Shown: positions 48,654 through 60,330, counted from the stretch's first letter. The stretch: 64,000 bases of DNA from Plantago ovata (GCA_028274465.1 CM051455.1:99022365-99086364); one strand, 5' to 3'. The notes: generated from the sequence alone by a model not told the origin. Program-made: numbers and translations.

Positions 48654-51600
48654 CACTACTAGAAAAAATGGCTTTAATCACCCCCTAAAAATGTCACTTA
48701 AACACCTTATTGTGACACCTTAGGCTATTGTGACACTTTGTGAAAGTGTCACTTGTAAAGGGGTTTCAATAGGTTGTAGTGTTACTATAGTAACCTTTTG
48801 TGACAGGCATACATGATAATATTTTAGACATATAGTGACCACTTTTACCGTGTCATCTAAGATGCCATTAACAAACTTAACTACCTTATTAGAGGGGTCA
48901 CTATATCCATTTATGGTGACAACTAGTTGTATTGGTTTGTGGCGTCACTAATTTTTTAGCAATTTTTCCTTTTAATGCATTACATTTAACTACAGATAAT
49001 TAATTAGTGAGTAATGAAATAAAACAAAACGAACATGTTCATTAACTTTCAAAATAACATCAATTCAAAAGTACAACTACTCAATACAGCTCTTTCTAAC
49101 ACCAACCTACATTTATAATACTTGATTTGAGTCTAGGTAAATACTAGGTACAAGCTATCGACATCTACATCTATGAGCAATTCAAGCTGGAGAGAATGAA
49201 CCTTCAACAAGGAGTGGTCATTACATATTATTCTTTCTTAAGAGTCTTCCAGCTCAGTTGTAGCTAGTTTCTTTCACTCTGGCTTTTAGTATCTGCACAG
49301 GTATCTTCCAGCTCAGTTGTAGCTAGTTTCTTTCACTCTGGCTTTTAGTATCTGCACAGGTAGCCAGATGGTGCACATATTTAAGTGAACAGTAAAATTA
49401 CAAAGCTCAAGAATCCAATTCATGAAACAAAATCATATTTAGCATGTACCATGTAGCAGACAAATGCAATATAACAGACCAGAGCAATAGGCTTATTTCT
49501 GGACCCATTACGGGTAGCAATATATCAACACCAGGAAAACATTATAAAGCATGAACTGCATGAAGTTAGCTATGGCAAGTTAAGGCATGCGGAGTAGAGT
49601 CACATGGAAAAGTGAAGAATAACAAAGGAAATGGAGGGAAGCATATATACAGATTAACTAGATGACTTCGATTCACTAGACTGCGCGCAAAAAGAATACC
49701 CAGACTAAGCTCCCCCACAATACCTGATTGGAAAGAAGTTGGAACTGTGAAGGAGAAGGGGATGTTGCGGTTACATATATATCTTAGTCGGACTGAGAGT
49801 TTGCTGCACTTCTCATCACTTCCATTGGTGCCCAAATCAAAATAATTTGTAGTGGATATCAAACAGAAAGCACAACACGCAAAAAAGATGTACCAAGTAC
49901 AGAATGGGAGGAAGCATTAATGCGAAGGTATGTCTATGGCTGCTAGAAAGCAGCTTTTCACATCAATTTTGACTCGAGCTGCAAAGTCCGCCATGATAAC
50001 TACATATTTGACTTTGACTAGTCTTTATTGAATCAAAGAGAACAAGGAAACTGTTGTAAATTCCCTCACCGACATGAAGTGCCAGATACCAAGAAAAATC
50101 CTGACATTTGAAATGGAAAGAGTTGCAATCCCTTTTCCTATCCCACCTTTCGTAGAGAAAGAGTTGTGGACCTGAATACATCTCACAATCAATAAAAGAA
50201 ACACATAATTCAGCCACATAATTTAATATAGAGCAGGAGCCTTTTTCTTCCGTTAACTAGCTTTTGCAAGATGCATAAAATTAAAAACCTCTAGTTTTTT
50301 TTATACATTTTTATTTGAAACATGTAGAATAGATAAACTATACAGATTCATGTACAATACCTTCAAACATGGACTAGTAAAAGTGAAAAACTGTATGTAA
50401 AGAAACTTACAATTAGCATCAGTCCATATTGAGTTATGTTCTGCCTTGTTGAATTGGAACAGCAAGCAGTTAAGCAAGAAAAACCATGAGTACCTCTCTT
50501 CAGGTCAGCAATACCGAGAAGCTCAATAAGCTCCACATGATTTTTCAGCATGACCTCCGTCTGTTTCTCTCCCCAAGTTCGTATTGCATAATTATTTGCA
50601 TGCACCTCTGCCTCCATCTTTACTGTCAATTATTTGTTCTTTTTTGTACCTGCAATCGCCTCAGCTGCATCCTCCCACAGCTCCCTAACTTCAACAGAGT
50701 CAGCTCACGCATACATTATTAAAAGTAATATGCATTTATCTGTTTGTAAAGAACATAATAACTTCTTTGTTTATGCACTTGTAATCCATCACAGTATATT
50801 TAACACCTTAAATACATCCACCACTACACATATAGAGTATCAAATTACCAGAACTAATCTTGCTCGAATTCATAACTATGAAATGTCTTAATCATGAACA
50901 GATGAAAGGGCAAAACAGAATCAGTCCACACCCCCCATCTTAGTGAGTCACGTAATGTAATACATGCATAAGAACTACAGAATCACCTAGTGCAGACAAG
51001 AATTTGTTGATTAAGATAATTCAAATTGCAGGAAGAGTGTTGATTAACATAATTGCAGGAATAGTGGATTGGCCAGGTCAAATTGCAACATAAAAAAAAA
51101 GAGAAATACAAAAATAAGAACCTACACAAGTCGATATAATGAGTAACATCGAGTCCCTGGGCAGAGTTCCAACCTGTTTCTCGGTATATTAGGAATCACG
51201 CAACTGTGAAGGAGAAAGGACTCCATGAGACTAATGATATTGAATCTCTCATGATGCGCACATCAAAAAAGGGTGCAACAATGACAAGTACAGGGTACAA
51301 AACATAAGTATAAAACTGAAAAATAGTGCTAAAAGTTCAACTCTCGGCAACAACAGAAAAAAGAAAAAGAAAAGATGAGCCATCAACAACACTGGAATTA
51401 AAATCTTTGACAACCTATTGAAAGTCAGTGTCTACTAAAAGCTATTCAAACTGCACTTCACAGCTAGTACAACTACTCGAATCTCTATTCCTAGGAATGC
51501 AGAGCTACGATTTCACCCAGTAAAAGTAAAGAAGGTATGTACCCAAAAAAGCAAAAATTAACTCAACACTTTGCTTTGTGAATTGGCGTATTTCTTCCAA

Positions 51601-52253
51601 TTGGATATAAACTCATCAAGTACAAATCAAACCTTGACTGAAAGTAGGAGAATAAGGTTAAATCAAAAGTAAAGGTAAATCAATTGTTCCCAATTCAATC
51701 AAGCATAGACTAACGAATACTTACCTCTCCGGACACAGATCGGGGTTTTCTCCTGCATTGCAGATAGGTTCTTTCTCTGGCATACTCTATCAGAAACTTA
51801 AGTGTACATCTCCTTTCCAGCTTTATCCATCAAAACCCTAGATATCAAAGTGAGAGCAAGTGAGAGCAGTAAGCATAAGACGAACTTACATCGAATTAGC
51901 AGAAAAATATAGCAGAAACCTCGCCTTTATTGTCATATACTGATCTGTAAATCTGTATGAGCATTAAGCAGATGTATCCACGAACATTCGGCTGATAAAC
52001 AACACTCTCAAAGATAGATTGAATTATAGAGAAAGAACGGGAGTTTAGATGGTTTTCTTTTTATATATATCCTACCGGGCACTTTGGGAAAAAAAACACG
52101 TGCGTCTCGATAGGTGGTATAGTGATGCTCTTTTCCTCTCGTGATTAAACCCGTGTCTAACTAGCTTAGGGGTAATATTAGGTTGCTTGTGGTGACGCTT
52201 ATTTAATTGTGTCACTATAAAAAGTGTCTAATTAGGGGATTTTTTTAGTAGTG
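48654..52253. mobile_element. CACTA (En/Spm-type) DNA transposon, non-autonomous
   Basis: The element is 3600 bp, beginning CACTACTAGAAAAAA; the reverse complement of its other end reads CACTACTAAAAAAA. It is flanked by the 3-bp duplication AGC (48651-48653 and 52254-52256), as expected for CACTA elements. Both subterminal regions are crowded with GTGACA / TGTCAC motifs in both orientations (48690-48960 and about 52120-52230), the kind of sites an En/Spm accessory protein binds. No TNP1 or TNP2 transposase frame is visible; internal minus-strand frames (such as 50363-50629) were not recognised. It is younger than the host Tat element, which is itself young, so this family was probably mobile recently. 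Confidence 0.93.
49245..49362. repeat. 59-bp perfect tandem duplication inside the CACTA
   Basis: Two adjacent, seemingly identical 59-bp copies (49245-49303 and 49304-49362) start TCTTCCAGCTCAG and end GCACAGGTA. Confidence 0.9.
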
Positions 52254-53029
52254 AGCAGACATCTTGGGCAAAGTTGGGAAGATGCAACCCAATTGGGAAG
52301 GCCCCTACAAGATAATTGAAGCAAGGTCCAACGGAAGTTATCGTCTTCAAGACATGGAGGGAAGGGTATTGAAAAATCCATGGAATACTTCCAACCTCCA
52401 GAGATTCTACGCTTGAAGTTGTAGAAAGAGAAAGCTTTTTGAAAACTAATGTGGAAGGTCCATTGATCGAGGAGGATTCCTCACTGGTCCAAGTGAGAGG
52501 TACCCCTTGCTTTTGTTAAAAAAGTTGTTGTAAGCAAACTGGCCGAAGAGCCTCCATTGTAATTGCATTTCCGACAAATCAATACAATGTCTCTTTCAAC
52601 AAGAAAATGTTCAAGTATAGAGCTACTATACTCAAAAAATAAGACTACTCGATCGAGAAAGCTTACTTAAATAAAAGCTATTCGATTTCCATGATCAAGG
52701 GGGAACCTCCCCGCTCTCTAAACCCTATAAGAGAATCGATCAGGAAACCACTCGAAGAAGAAAAATCGAGGAGACGGAAGTGATCGAGGAGAGAGACTTC
52801 CAGTCTTTCTAACTCAACACTTGGAAATTTTTCTAAGTTCAACACTTAGAATTTTCCCTCAAGTGATCAATATGATCGAGAAGCATCGATAGATCGAAGA
52901 GCTCGCAGCGAAGAACATTAATTCTCGATTCTAACTTATACTTGTTTAACTACTCTATCCAAGTTATACGTCATAACAAAAATTGGATTTAGAAAAAACA
53001 CAAGTATACTGAAAGCGAAGAGCATAGCA

Positions 53030-56000
53030 TTTTATTGAAAGAAAAGAGTAGCGAACAAACAACAACAGTGAAATTTATGTTACAAGCATAAATGTTGCGA
53101 GGAGTGCCACAAAGGGCCGAATGAAGATTGTTTGAAAATAAAAGCAAGTACAGAAAATTGAAAAGATTACAACAGTCCCGAGCATACTCGGTCTTCAAGG
53201 AGGCTCCCCGATCTTAGCGTGTACGGCTATCAGTGAATTCAGTGACCGGGGTGGTCGCGCTGGCAGCTCCTCCTCGAACTGTGCTCGCTTCTGGGCCTTC
53301 GGTGTCGTCGCGCTCCTGAGCTCGAGCTTCTTCAATGGCCTTCTGATACATAGTGAGCTCGGGCTCGACGAAGTCGGCTGCCCTCCCAAGGACCGGATCA
53401 CTTAACTTTACCCAGGCCGCGTTCCGAAGAGCCGCCTTCTCGAACGGGTAGATTATCCCGCTTCTCAAGCTCTCGGGCACCCAGGCGGGGAGGTAGGCTG
53501 GCTTGCTGGGATAAGGTACTTCTGGGTCGGTCACCAGCTCGCCAAACTCGCACGCCTCGTGCATCTCTTCAGTGATCTCCTCATCAGGATAAGGAGTGAG
53601 GTCTTCGCGCCGACCGGGATGCAAGTCCTCGCGGTCATCGGGATCGAAGTCAGCCGGGAGCATGTTGACCCTCTTTAGTTGGCCAACGCACGAGAAGAAG
53701 CCCTCCTCGCGCGATGACACTTGTACGTCTCTTAGGGCCAACTTGTATGTAACCGACGACATGAAGTCGCGAGCAGCAGAGATCGGCTCCCTTTGAGGAA
53801 GGACAGGATGCTTGCCTTAAACTTTTCCATGAAAATGGACAAAGTGGCGTAAGCACCCTTGAAGCTTTTGCTCCTCGATTTCTCCCGGGAGAGCTCCTTC
53901 TCCAGCTCCTCGATCTTTAGCTTCAGCTTCCCGGCCTCAGCCTCCGAGACCTTGGCTTTTTTCTCTAAAGCAGCCAGCTTCTTCTCGAGGTCCTCGATAA
54001 CGACCCCTATGTCGGCCCGATCAGCAGCAACCTGGCCATACGCCTCCTTCAAGTTCTCGAGCTGCAAAAAGAAGTCATAGTTAGCGAGGAGAATAAAATT
54101 CATACTTAGAGAAATTTTATAAAGAATAAAGACAAGTACCTGGAGCGAGCACATGCTGAGCTCGTGCGCCCGATCTAGGTCGCTCAACTGGATGAGCCGC
54201 TTCACTTCATCCCCCGAAGCGGCCACCTTACCCTTTTTTCGGGCAGGTTCATTAGTTCCACCAAGATTGAGCTTCCTCGCTCCCTTTTTAGCGGCAGGCC
54301 TCTCCGGCCTCTTCTCAGCCTCAATTGTATTCAAGGCCTCCTCCTCGGCCTCCTTTGCCTCCTTCGCCCTCTTCGCGGCGGCCTCCTCCTCGGACCTTTT
54401 GATGGCCTCTACGGGGTTCTCGCGGGTATCGAGCCCCTCTTGCACCAAGGCATCCCGATGATGCGCGGCGTTGCGGGGAGGGGTCAAGTTCAAAGACCCG
54501 AGTATCTTCGTCTGTTTGTTGGCCAACCTTTGTTTCCTCCTTTGTTCCTCCTTGGCGGCCAGGGTCTTCGACATGATCCACTGGAACCAATAAGCTACAA
54601 CAGAATAAACACAAGTTAGTACAATCGAAGAGCAGTAAAAATCGACGAGGAAAGCAAGAAAGCGAGGACACATCACAAACAGACAAAGCAAGCAAAGAAA
54701 AAATTACAAGTACAAAGCAAAGAAAAAGCGCGAAGAACTAGTTACCGAAGAGGACTTTTCGGGTATATCGGTTTCCGATATACCCTGTGTATGCGTAAGG
54801 TGAAAGTCCCGCCAAATAAGGAAGTGGCTGAAGCACCAACCCCCAGTAAAAATACTTCTCGGGATGGGGTCCCCGATTTTGCTCCTCGAGCTCAGTGACC
54901 CAGGGGTCGGACTCCTCTGGCAACGGATGCTTGTCCGCTATCTTTCCTCGAAACATGAGCTTCGGCACTCCCCACTCCAGCTCCTCCTCGGTCATGTTAG
55001 GCAACCTTCTCTTCCTGATATAGAAGTACCTATGGAACCACTTGTAGCCCAAGGAGCTGGGAGCGTCCATAATGAACCCCAGGCCTGGTCGAGCGTTGAA
55101 GTAGTAAAAATATTTGTTCCCGGAGCTCATCGAGACTCGGAACAGTTGGTTGAAATTATGGAAATTCAGCTCGATCCCCCTCTTCATGCAAAAGACTCCA
55201 AAGCAGACTAGGGTCCCAAAGGCACTCGGCACTAATTGCCAAGGAGCGATCCCCAACGTGTTGAAGATATCGCGGAATGCATCGCAGAAGGGGAGTATCC
55301 ATCCTCTATCCAAGCTGAGGCAGTGAACGGCCATGTACCCAGGTGGAGCATTATAAAAAGTTTGATCCTCCTTGGGCACGAGGATGTCAAACTTATTCTC
55401 AGGGAGAGAATACTTCCACCTAAGTGTGGGAACCTCGTCGAGCTTGACGGTAGAAGAGGTGGTCGGTATTATCCCATCCTCGTTCTTCTCCCCCTGAGGA
55501 TCGGGGAAGTCTACCGTGCGAGCACTTTTGGTAAACTTCTTCTCAGCAGCCTTGGTAGTTTTAGGCTCTGGCTCCGCGGCAACCTTTGCCTTCTTCGATT
55601 TGTTGGAGCGAGAAGGCCTGCTCGCTCTCCGCTCCGCCTTTTTCTTATCAGCGGCCATTTAAACACGCCGCATCTCACCCTCCTGGTCCTCGAGTGGGTT
55701 GGCGGCTCGAGTCCCACTCGGATAAGTAAAGTCAATAGTGGTCGGATCAATGGAGTGGTAACTAGTCTCCTCCTCGCGCGCGAACCTCTTCGCGTCCCTG
55801 ATTGCACGCCTTTGTCCCTCCGAGAAGGAAGGAGACCTAGTACTCGGACCAGCTTCACTCCGGTTAGTGTCCCCGATCGTCAGAGGAACCTCATCCTCCT
55901 CCTCGTCGGTGATCACGGCCCTCCTAGTTGTTTGTGGAGGGAATCTAACCCTCTTTGCAGGGGGACTAGTTCGAGGAGAAGTCGCCTCATCGTCCTCCTC

Positions 56001-57375
56001 GCTCTCATCATCCGTATCATCACTATCGATGATTTGAACGGGTATAGGGGCCTTCCCGCGCTTGGCCGAATGTTCACCCTCTTCATACAGCGCCAAGGCC
56101 AACTCCGGCCTCTCCGTGTCATCCATCTCCTCGATCCGGATATCGGCAGGAGCGGCCACGGTAACTGTTGTCCCGTAATTACGCCCGTGGACTTGGGCAG
56201 CGCGAGTTATCAACTCCGCAGATACACCAGGGTTGCGGGGACCACCTTCCGCCTCTGTACGGTCGTCGATAAAATCGTCGTCCTCGGTACGACGCCTCTT
56301 TCTGCTCACTAACTGTTAGAGGTCCTCCTCACTCTCCGTCTCTTCGTCCTCTTCGGCAGCCTGCTCGCCACCTTGCTCGAGCTGAGGCTCCTCGACAGCC
56401 TCCTCTATCGTTTCATCAAGGAAGGTCGCCGATACGTTTGACGTATCGGGCGACGTAGTATGGTCGCTCCCATACTCACCGGCGGCCGAGATGTTCTGGC
56501 TATCGTCGCTCCTCTCGGACATCCTAAAGGTGGACAAAGAAAGAAGTTAGGATGGTTTGTTATAGTCCGAGAGGTCCTTTTAGGTATATTCATTAAGGTT
56601 CGACCTCCCGAACGGAGAAAAATCTCAAAAAGGAAAAAGCAAGTAAATCAAGAAGTTACTCTAAGTTACTCTATAGAAAAGCAAAAACACAGAGCGAGGA
56701 GCATACACAAGGAGCGACCAACCGCTCAAAGCATGAGTAAAAAATCGAGCAGCATGACAACATACATATTCAGCAAAACAGGAGCGAGGACATGCATTTA
56801 AAAAAATCGAAGAGCGACCAACCGCCCGAAAAACTTCCTACAGTTATTTCTACAGCCGTACGCTAATGAGGAGGCTACAAGGGGCATACAGTAAAGAAAG
56901 GGGAGCTACTTCTACGGCCATGCAACTCAAATTGGTCCAATTCGTTTCCGTTAACATCCGATTACAAGTCCATTTACAGTTTAATTAAGTCCAATGCCGT
57001 TCTCAGGCGTCAATCCACCGGAATTTACTCAAATGACAACATTTCCGGGAGGAAGAAATCAGAAAGAGAACCAACATGCAAAAGCCGAAAAGAGAAAAAG
57101 CAAGAAGGCAGAAAATATAAGGCGAAAATAGGCAAAAGAGAAGCGATTAACAGCAAGAAAGAGCAGTGTGAGGCCGGAAACTTACTTGTTATTGACTGAA
57201 GGAAGTTTTGAAACCGGAAAGAAGGCCGGAAAAAGTCGAAAAGTCGCCTGAAAACGAGATTTTGCACACCGGAAAGGCTCCTCGCACGTCACTTGGCTCG
57301 ATGACTAACACTCGTCGATCTCTCAAACGTTCCTCGCTCTCTCTTATTTGCTCTGAATGTTCGGATTGCGAAAAC
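53030..57375 (-). pseudogene. Antisense gene region of the young Tat element
   Basis: This region runs opposite to gag-pol, between pol and the tandem array. A minus-strand TATA box CTATAAATAGG (57397-57407) could start transcription near 57370. A donor-like GTAAGT (about 57180) and the acceptor-like CCACCTTTAG just before the methionine at 56522 suggest a leader intron. Further pairs of GT and AG signals bracket about 54599-54745 and 54063-54139. Coding segments include very acidic stretches (56310-56522 and 55659-56309). A globular segment (54760-55560) with PPGYMAVHCLSLDRGWILPF and YYFNARPGLGF resembles Pfam 'putative gypsy type transposon' (Transposase_28). A charged coiled coil follows (about 53800-54060). 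Homologous in position and content to the antisense region at 37240-40390. Function unknown. Confidence 0.72.
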
Positions 57376-57396
57376 TGTGGAATGACCGAGTGTTGA

Positions 57397-57407
57397 CCTA
57401 TTTATAG
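57397..57407 (-). promoter_or_regulatory. TATA box of the antisense gene in the young Tat element
   Basis: The minus-strand sequence CTATAAATAGG is close to the plant TATA consensus. It lies about 880 bp upstream of the first antisense methionine, with a strong donor-like GTAAGT in between. Assignment as a promoter is inferred from sequence and position only. Confidence 0.55.
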
Positions 57408-57759
57408 AAGGGTATCCTGGGGATACGAAACGACGCATGTCCTCGCGCCATCCGGACCGACCACGTGTCCAAGATCAACGGTCCAGATTACAGCCGCCTG
57501 GCGAATTACCGGTTATGCCCTCCACGCTCCCGCTCCGGCTCGAACACGCTCCCAAATCCGGAACGAATTACCTAACCGCGGCAATCAACTCGCGGCGCGA
57601 GCACGACCCTACGCGGGACAAGCGGAAACAGATCGACGACCAAGATCTATCCTCCTCGAGACAACATTGAGAAAAATGCCAGAAAAGCGGAAAATCGATG
57701 GCCACGTGGCAGTGGATCGAGGATCCTCACATGAAGATATCTCTCCTCGAAATTCCTTT

Positions 57760-58895
57760 GACCTTTTACACAAGTATATCTCCGCGAGATACTTTACAAG
57801 CAAAAAAGCGGCAGGAAGTCATTCCATTCCTTTTACACAAGTATCTCTCCGCGAGATACTTTGCAAGCAAAAAAGCGGCAGGAAGTCATTCCATTTCTTT
57901 TACACAAGTATCTCTCCGCGAGATACTTTGCAAGCAAAAAGCGGCAGGAAGTCATTCCATTCCTTTTACACAAGTATCTCTCCGCGAGATACTTTGCAAG
58001 CAAAAAAGCGGCAGGAAGTCATTCCATTCCTTTTACACAAGTATCTCTCCGCGAGATACTTTGCAAGCAAAAAGCGGCAGGAAGTCATTCCATTCCTTTT
58101 ACACAAGTATCTCTCCGCGAGATACTTTGCAAGCAAAAAGCGGCAGGAAGTCATTCCATTCCTTTTACACAAGTATCTCTCCGCGAGATACTTTGCAAGC
58201 AAAAAGCGGCAGGAAGTCATTCCATTCCTTTTACACAAGTATCTCTCCGCGAGATACTTTGCAAGCAAAAAAGCGGCAGGAAGTCATTCCATTCCTTTTA
58301 CACAAGTATCTCTCCGAGAGATACTTTGCAAGCAAAAAAGCGGCAGGAAGTCATTCCATTCCTTTTACACAAGTATCTCTCCGCGAGATACTTTGCAAGC
58401 AAAAAGCGGCAGGAAGTCATTCCATTCCTTTTACACAAGTATCTCTCCGCGAGATACTTTGCAAGCAAAAAAGCGGCAGGAAGTCATTCCATTCCTTTTA
58501 CACAAGTATCTCTCCGCGAGATACTTTGCAAGCAAAAAGCGGCAGGAAGTCATTCCATTCCTTTTACACAAGTATCTCTCCGCGAGATACTTTGCAAGCA
58601 AAAAAGCGACAGGAAGTCATTCCATTCCTTTTACACAAGTATCTCTCCGCGAGATACTTTGCAAGCAAAAAGCGGCAGGAAGTCATTCCATTCCTTTTAC
58701 ACAAGTATCTCTCCGCGAGATACTTTGCAAGCAAAAAAGCGGCAGGAAGTCATTCCATTCCTTTTACACAAGTATCTCTCCGCGAGATACTTTGCAAGCA
58801 AAAAGCGGCAGGAAGTCATTCCATTCCTTTTACACAAGTATCTCTCCGCGAGATACTTTGCAAGCAAAAAGCGGCATGAAGTCATTCCATTCCAC
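57760..58895 (+). repeat. Tandem array of a 66/67-bp unit, about 16.5 copies, in the 3' untranslated part of the young Tat
   Basis: A GCGGCAGG landmark (GCGACAGG or GCGGCATG in one copy each) recurs at 57808, 57875, 57941, 58008, 58074, 58140, 58206, 58273, 58340, 58406, 58473, 58539, 58606, 58672, 58739, 58805 and 58871. Units are 66 or 67 bp and differ almost only in the length of an A-run. Each contains a perfect 9-bp inverted repeat AAGTATCTC / GAGATACTT around TCCGC. The array lies between the antisense promoter and the 3' LTR. Such arrays in 3' regions of Tat elements are known seeds of plant satellite DNA. Confidence 0.97.
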
Positions 58896-59145
58896 TAAGG
58901 AATACTTACCCGGATCCGATCTTTTTCCAGCAAAAATACCTCTTTTCATACGGTCCGAGCAACGTCTGCTCGCACCCTATAAAAAGGGGGGGGGGGGAGG
59001 GAGAGATAGGAGGAGAGAAAGATACCAAGGTGCGAATACGGAAATCTTTTTTCGCCCACTACTAGTCGAGGCTCTGCTCGACCTCTACTTCAACATAGTT
59101 CCTCAACTATCTTCTACAAAGATACTTGGAAACTAGGGGGACATA

Positions 59146-59898
59146 TGTTAGGGTTGAAATATGTCCAGTCCGCATGTACGAACTGGAGCGGTCTAAGAGC
59201 GCGACAAAGCATCATAGGCCGTCCCTCAAGGGGCACAACCACACCCAAGTATGTCACTAAGGTGTGGATCGACCAACATAGGGTCCGACCATCACTGGGA
59301 GGACAACCCTCAAAATAAGCTCCTCTCAAGGACAAAGCTGCCAGTGGGCTCGAGGAGCATCTCTCGGGCTCGAGGAGACCTTACGTCAAGGTAACGCTCC
59401 TTGACAGAAACTGAGCAGGACACTACTCGCATCATCCACGCACGAGGAAGGCACGAGGACCCCAGAGCGACCAGCCATGGTTGCTCTCTTGGGCCAAGGA
59501 CCACGGACCTCCTTAATGGGCCTGGGCCGAGGAAGGCCTCAATCCTGGCCGTACACGTGGCGTGATCCTACATGACCGGAAGTTGAAGGGTCACAAGTAT
59601 AAAAGGGCCTCATTTACTCCTCAACAGTAAGCATTAACTACGTCACCCGAGCACCACTTTCACTACTCATACTAGGGAAGCCTCACAACTCCCTACTCGT
59701 AAAGTCGCCTCTCCGGTCTGATACCTTACAGACCGGGCAAGAGACACTAACCCCCCCCTCTAGTCTATTTCAGGTACGAGGAAGCTACAAGAAGGCTCTC
59801 TTCCTATCTTAGAGGAACACTACAAGAAGAAGAACTAGAATGACTTAGAGTAGCGACTCATTGCGAACTTAGAAAGAAACACGAATTACCCTTCAACA
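59146..59898 (+). repeat. 3' LTR of the young Tat element
   Basis: This is a 753-bp LTR nearly identical to 41590-42341, preceded by the purine stretch AACTAGGGGGA. TATAAAAG lies at 59598-59605. Confidence 0.95.
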
Positions 59899-60330
59899 GA
59901 ACCGGTGCGAAAGATAATACCGTCGAAGGGATAGAAAGATAATACCATCGAAGAGATAGGAAGGCAACTGTGTCGAAGGACTAGCAAGGTGTTGTACCTC
60001 GTACTGACCGGTTTGTCTATTTGTCCGGGAAAAAGGAACATGTCACAGAGAAGGGACCCGCTCCGTATCCTCTATAAATACCTCCATTCATTACGCCCAC
60101 GAGATCATTCTCTAAAGGCACATATTTACTGATATTTGCTCATGATATTTCCATCCACATTGAATTTAGTACGGCCTAACCAAGGTAGACCGTCTCACCG
60201 TCCCCTCCCCTCTAACCCTTCCTTCACTGTAGGTACCGGAGTTTTACGGAGAACTTACTCAACCCAAGGACCATATGGGCTGAGAGATGATAGAGTAAAC
60301 CCTTGAACGGATTTTACCCTCATCTGTTAG

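Larger units (their letters stand above)
47690..52417 (+). pseudogene. Integrase region of the young Tat element, split by a CACTA transposon
   Basis: The zinc-binding part has HRGSCGDHAGGRTLAQK and CEECQLHA. The DDE core has FDIWGIDIVGPF, SDNGAQFCGQ and HPQSNGQTEAVN. The C-terminal part runs into the CACTA at 48654 and resumes after 52253 with MQPNWEGPYKIIEAR and a tail ending at 52417 with YRLQDMEGR and FYA. The order and spacing are normal for Tat. The CACTA lies inside the C-terminal module. Confidence 0.9.
41590..59898 (+). mobile_element. Ty3/Gypsy Tat-lineage retrotransposon, young, inserted in the 3' LTR of the outer Tat
   Basis: LTRs at 41590-42341 (752 bp) and 59146-59898 (753 bp) start TGTTAGGGTTG and end CCTTCAACA, flanked by GAACC (41585-41589 and 59899-59903). 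The primer site TGGCGTCGTCTGTGGGA lies at 42344-42360. Parts in order are gag (from 42429), protease, reverse transcriptase and RNase H, a second RNase H, integrase (to 52417, split by a CACTA), a spliced-looking antisense gene (about 57370 down to 53030) and a tandem array (57760-58895). About six substitutions and one indel separate the LTRs, about 0.8%, which implies roughly 0.3-0.6 million years. It is structurally whole but the coding region has about half a dozen breaks in addition to the CACTA. Confidence 0.95.
23798..60325 (+). mobile_element. Ty3/Gypsy Tat-lineage retrotransposon, outer element of the right nest; broken
   Basis: LTRs start TGATGTGGGGATAAAG. The left LTR is 23798-24322 (525 bp); the right LTR is 41488-41589 plus 59904-60325, because a younger Tat element splits it. 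The flanking duplication is GTTAG (23793-23797 and 60326-60330). The primer site TGGCGCCGTCTGTGGGAA (24326-24343) is the usual Tat type. Its own sequence is about 8.4 kb after removing the insertions at 25575-35348, 38581-39133 and 41590-59898. Recognisable parts are an RNase H end (about 24430-24570), integrase (about 25050-25574 and 35354-36073), a tandem repeat (36080-36450) and an antisense gene region (about 37240-40390). It is heavily broken and gag, protease and most of the polymerase are not recognisable. LTRs differ at about 25 of 523 positions, about 5%, some 2-4 million years. Confidence 0.92.

Noticed and set aside
50360-50720. Possible captured host-gene exons on the minus strand inside the CACTA
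   Set aside because: Two open segments face each other across a gap with GT and AG, but the gap is under 30 bases, too short for a plant intron, and no domain was recognised.
57966-58885. Minus-strand repetitive frames in the same array
   Set aside because: Same cause: one stop-free register of the unit repeated many times.
57760-58895. Possible CRISPR array because of regular short repeats
   Set aside because: Units are directly adjacent with no unique spacers and lie in a plant retrotransposon; it is a simple tandem repeat.
57667-59136. Plus-strand reading frames of up to 489 codons through the tandem array, in all three registers
   Set aside because: The repeat unit happens to lack stops in every plus-strand frame and alternates between 66 and 67 bp. 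The long frames are a by-product of the array, repeat the same words (such as HKYLSARYF) and have no independent support.
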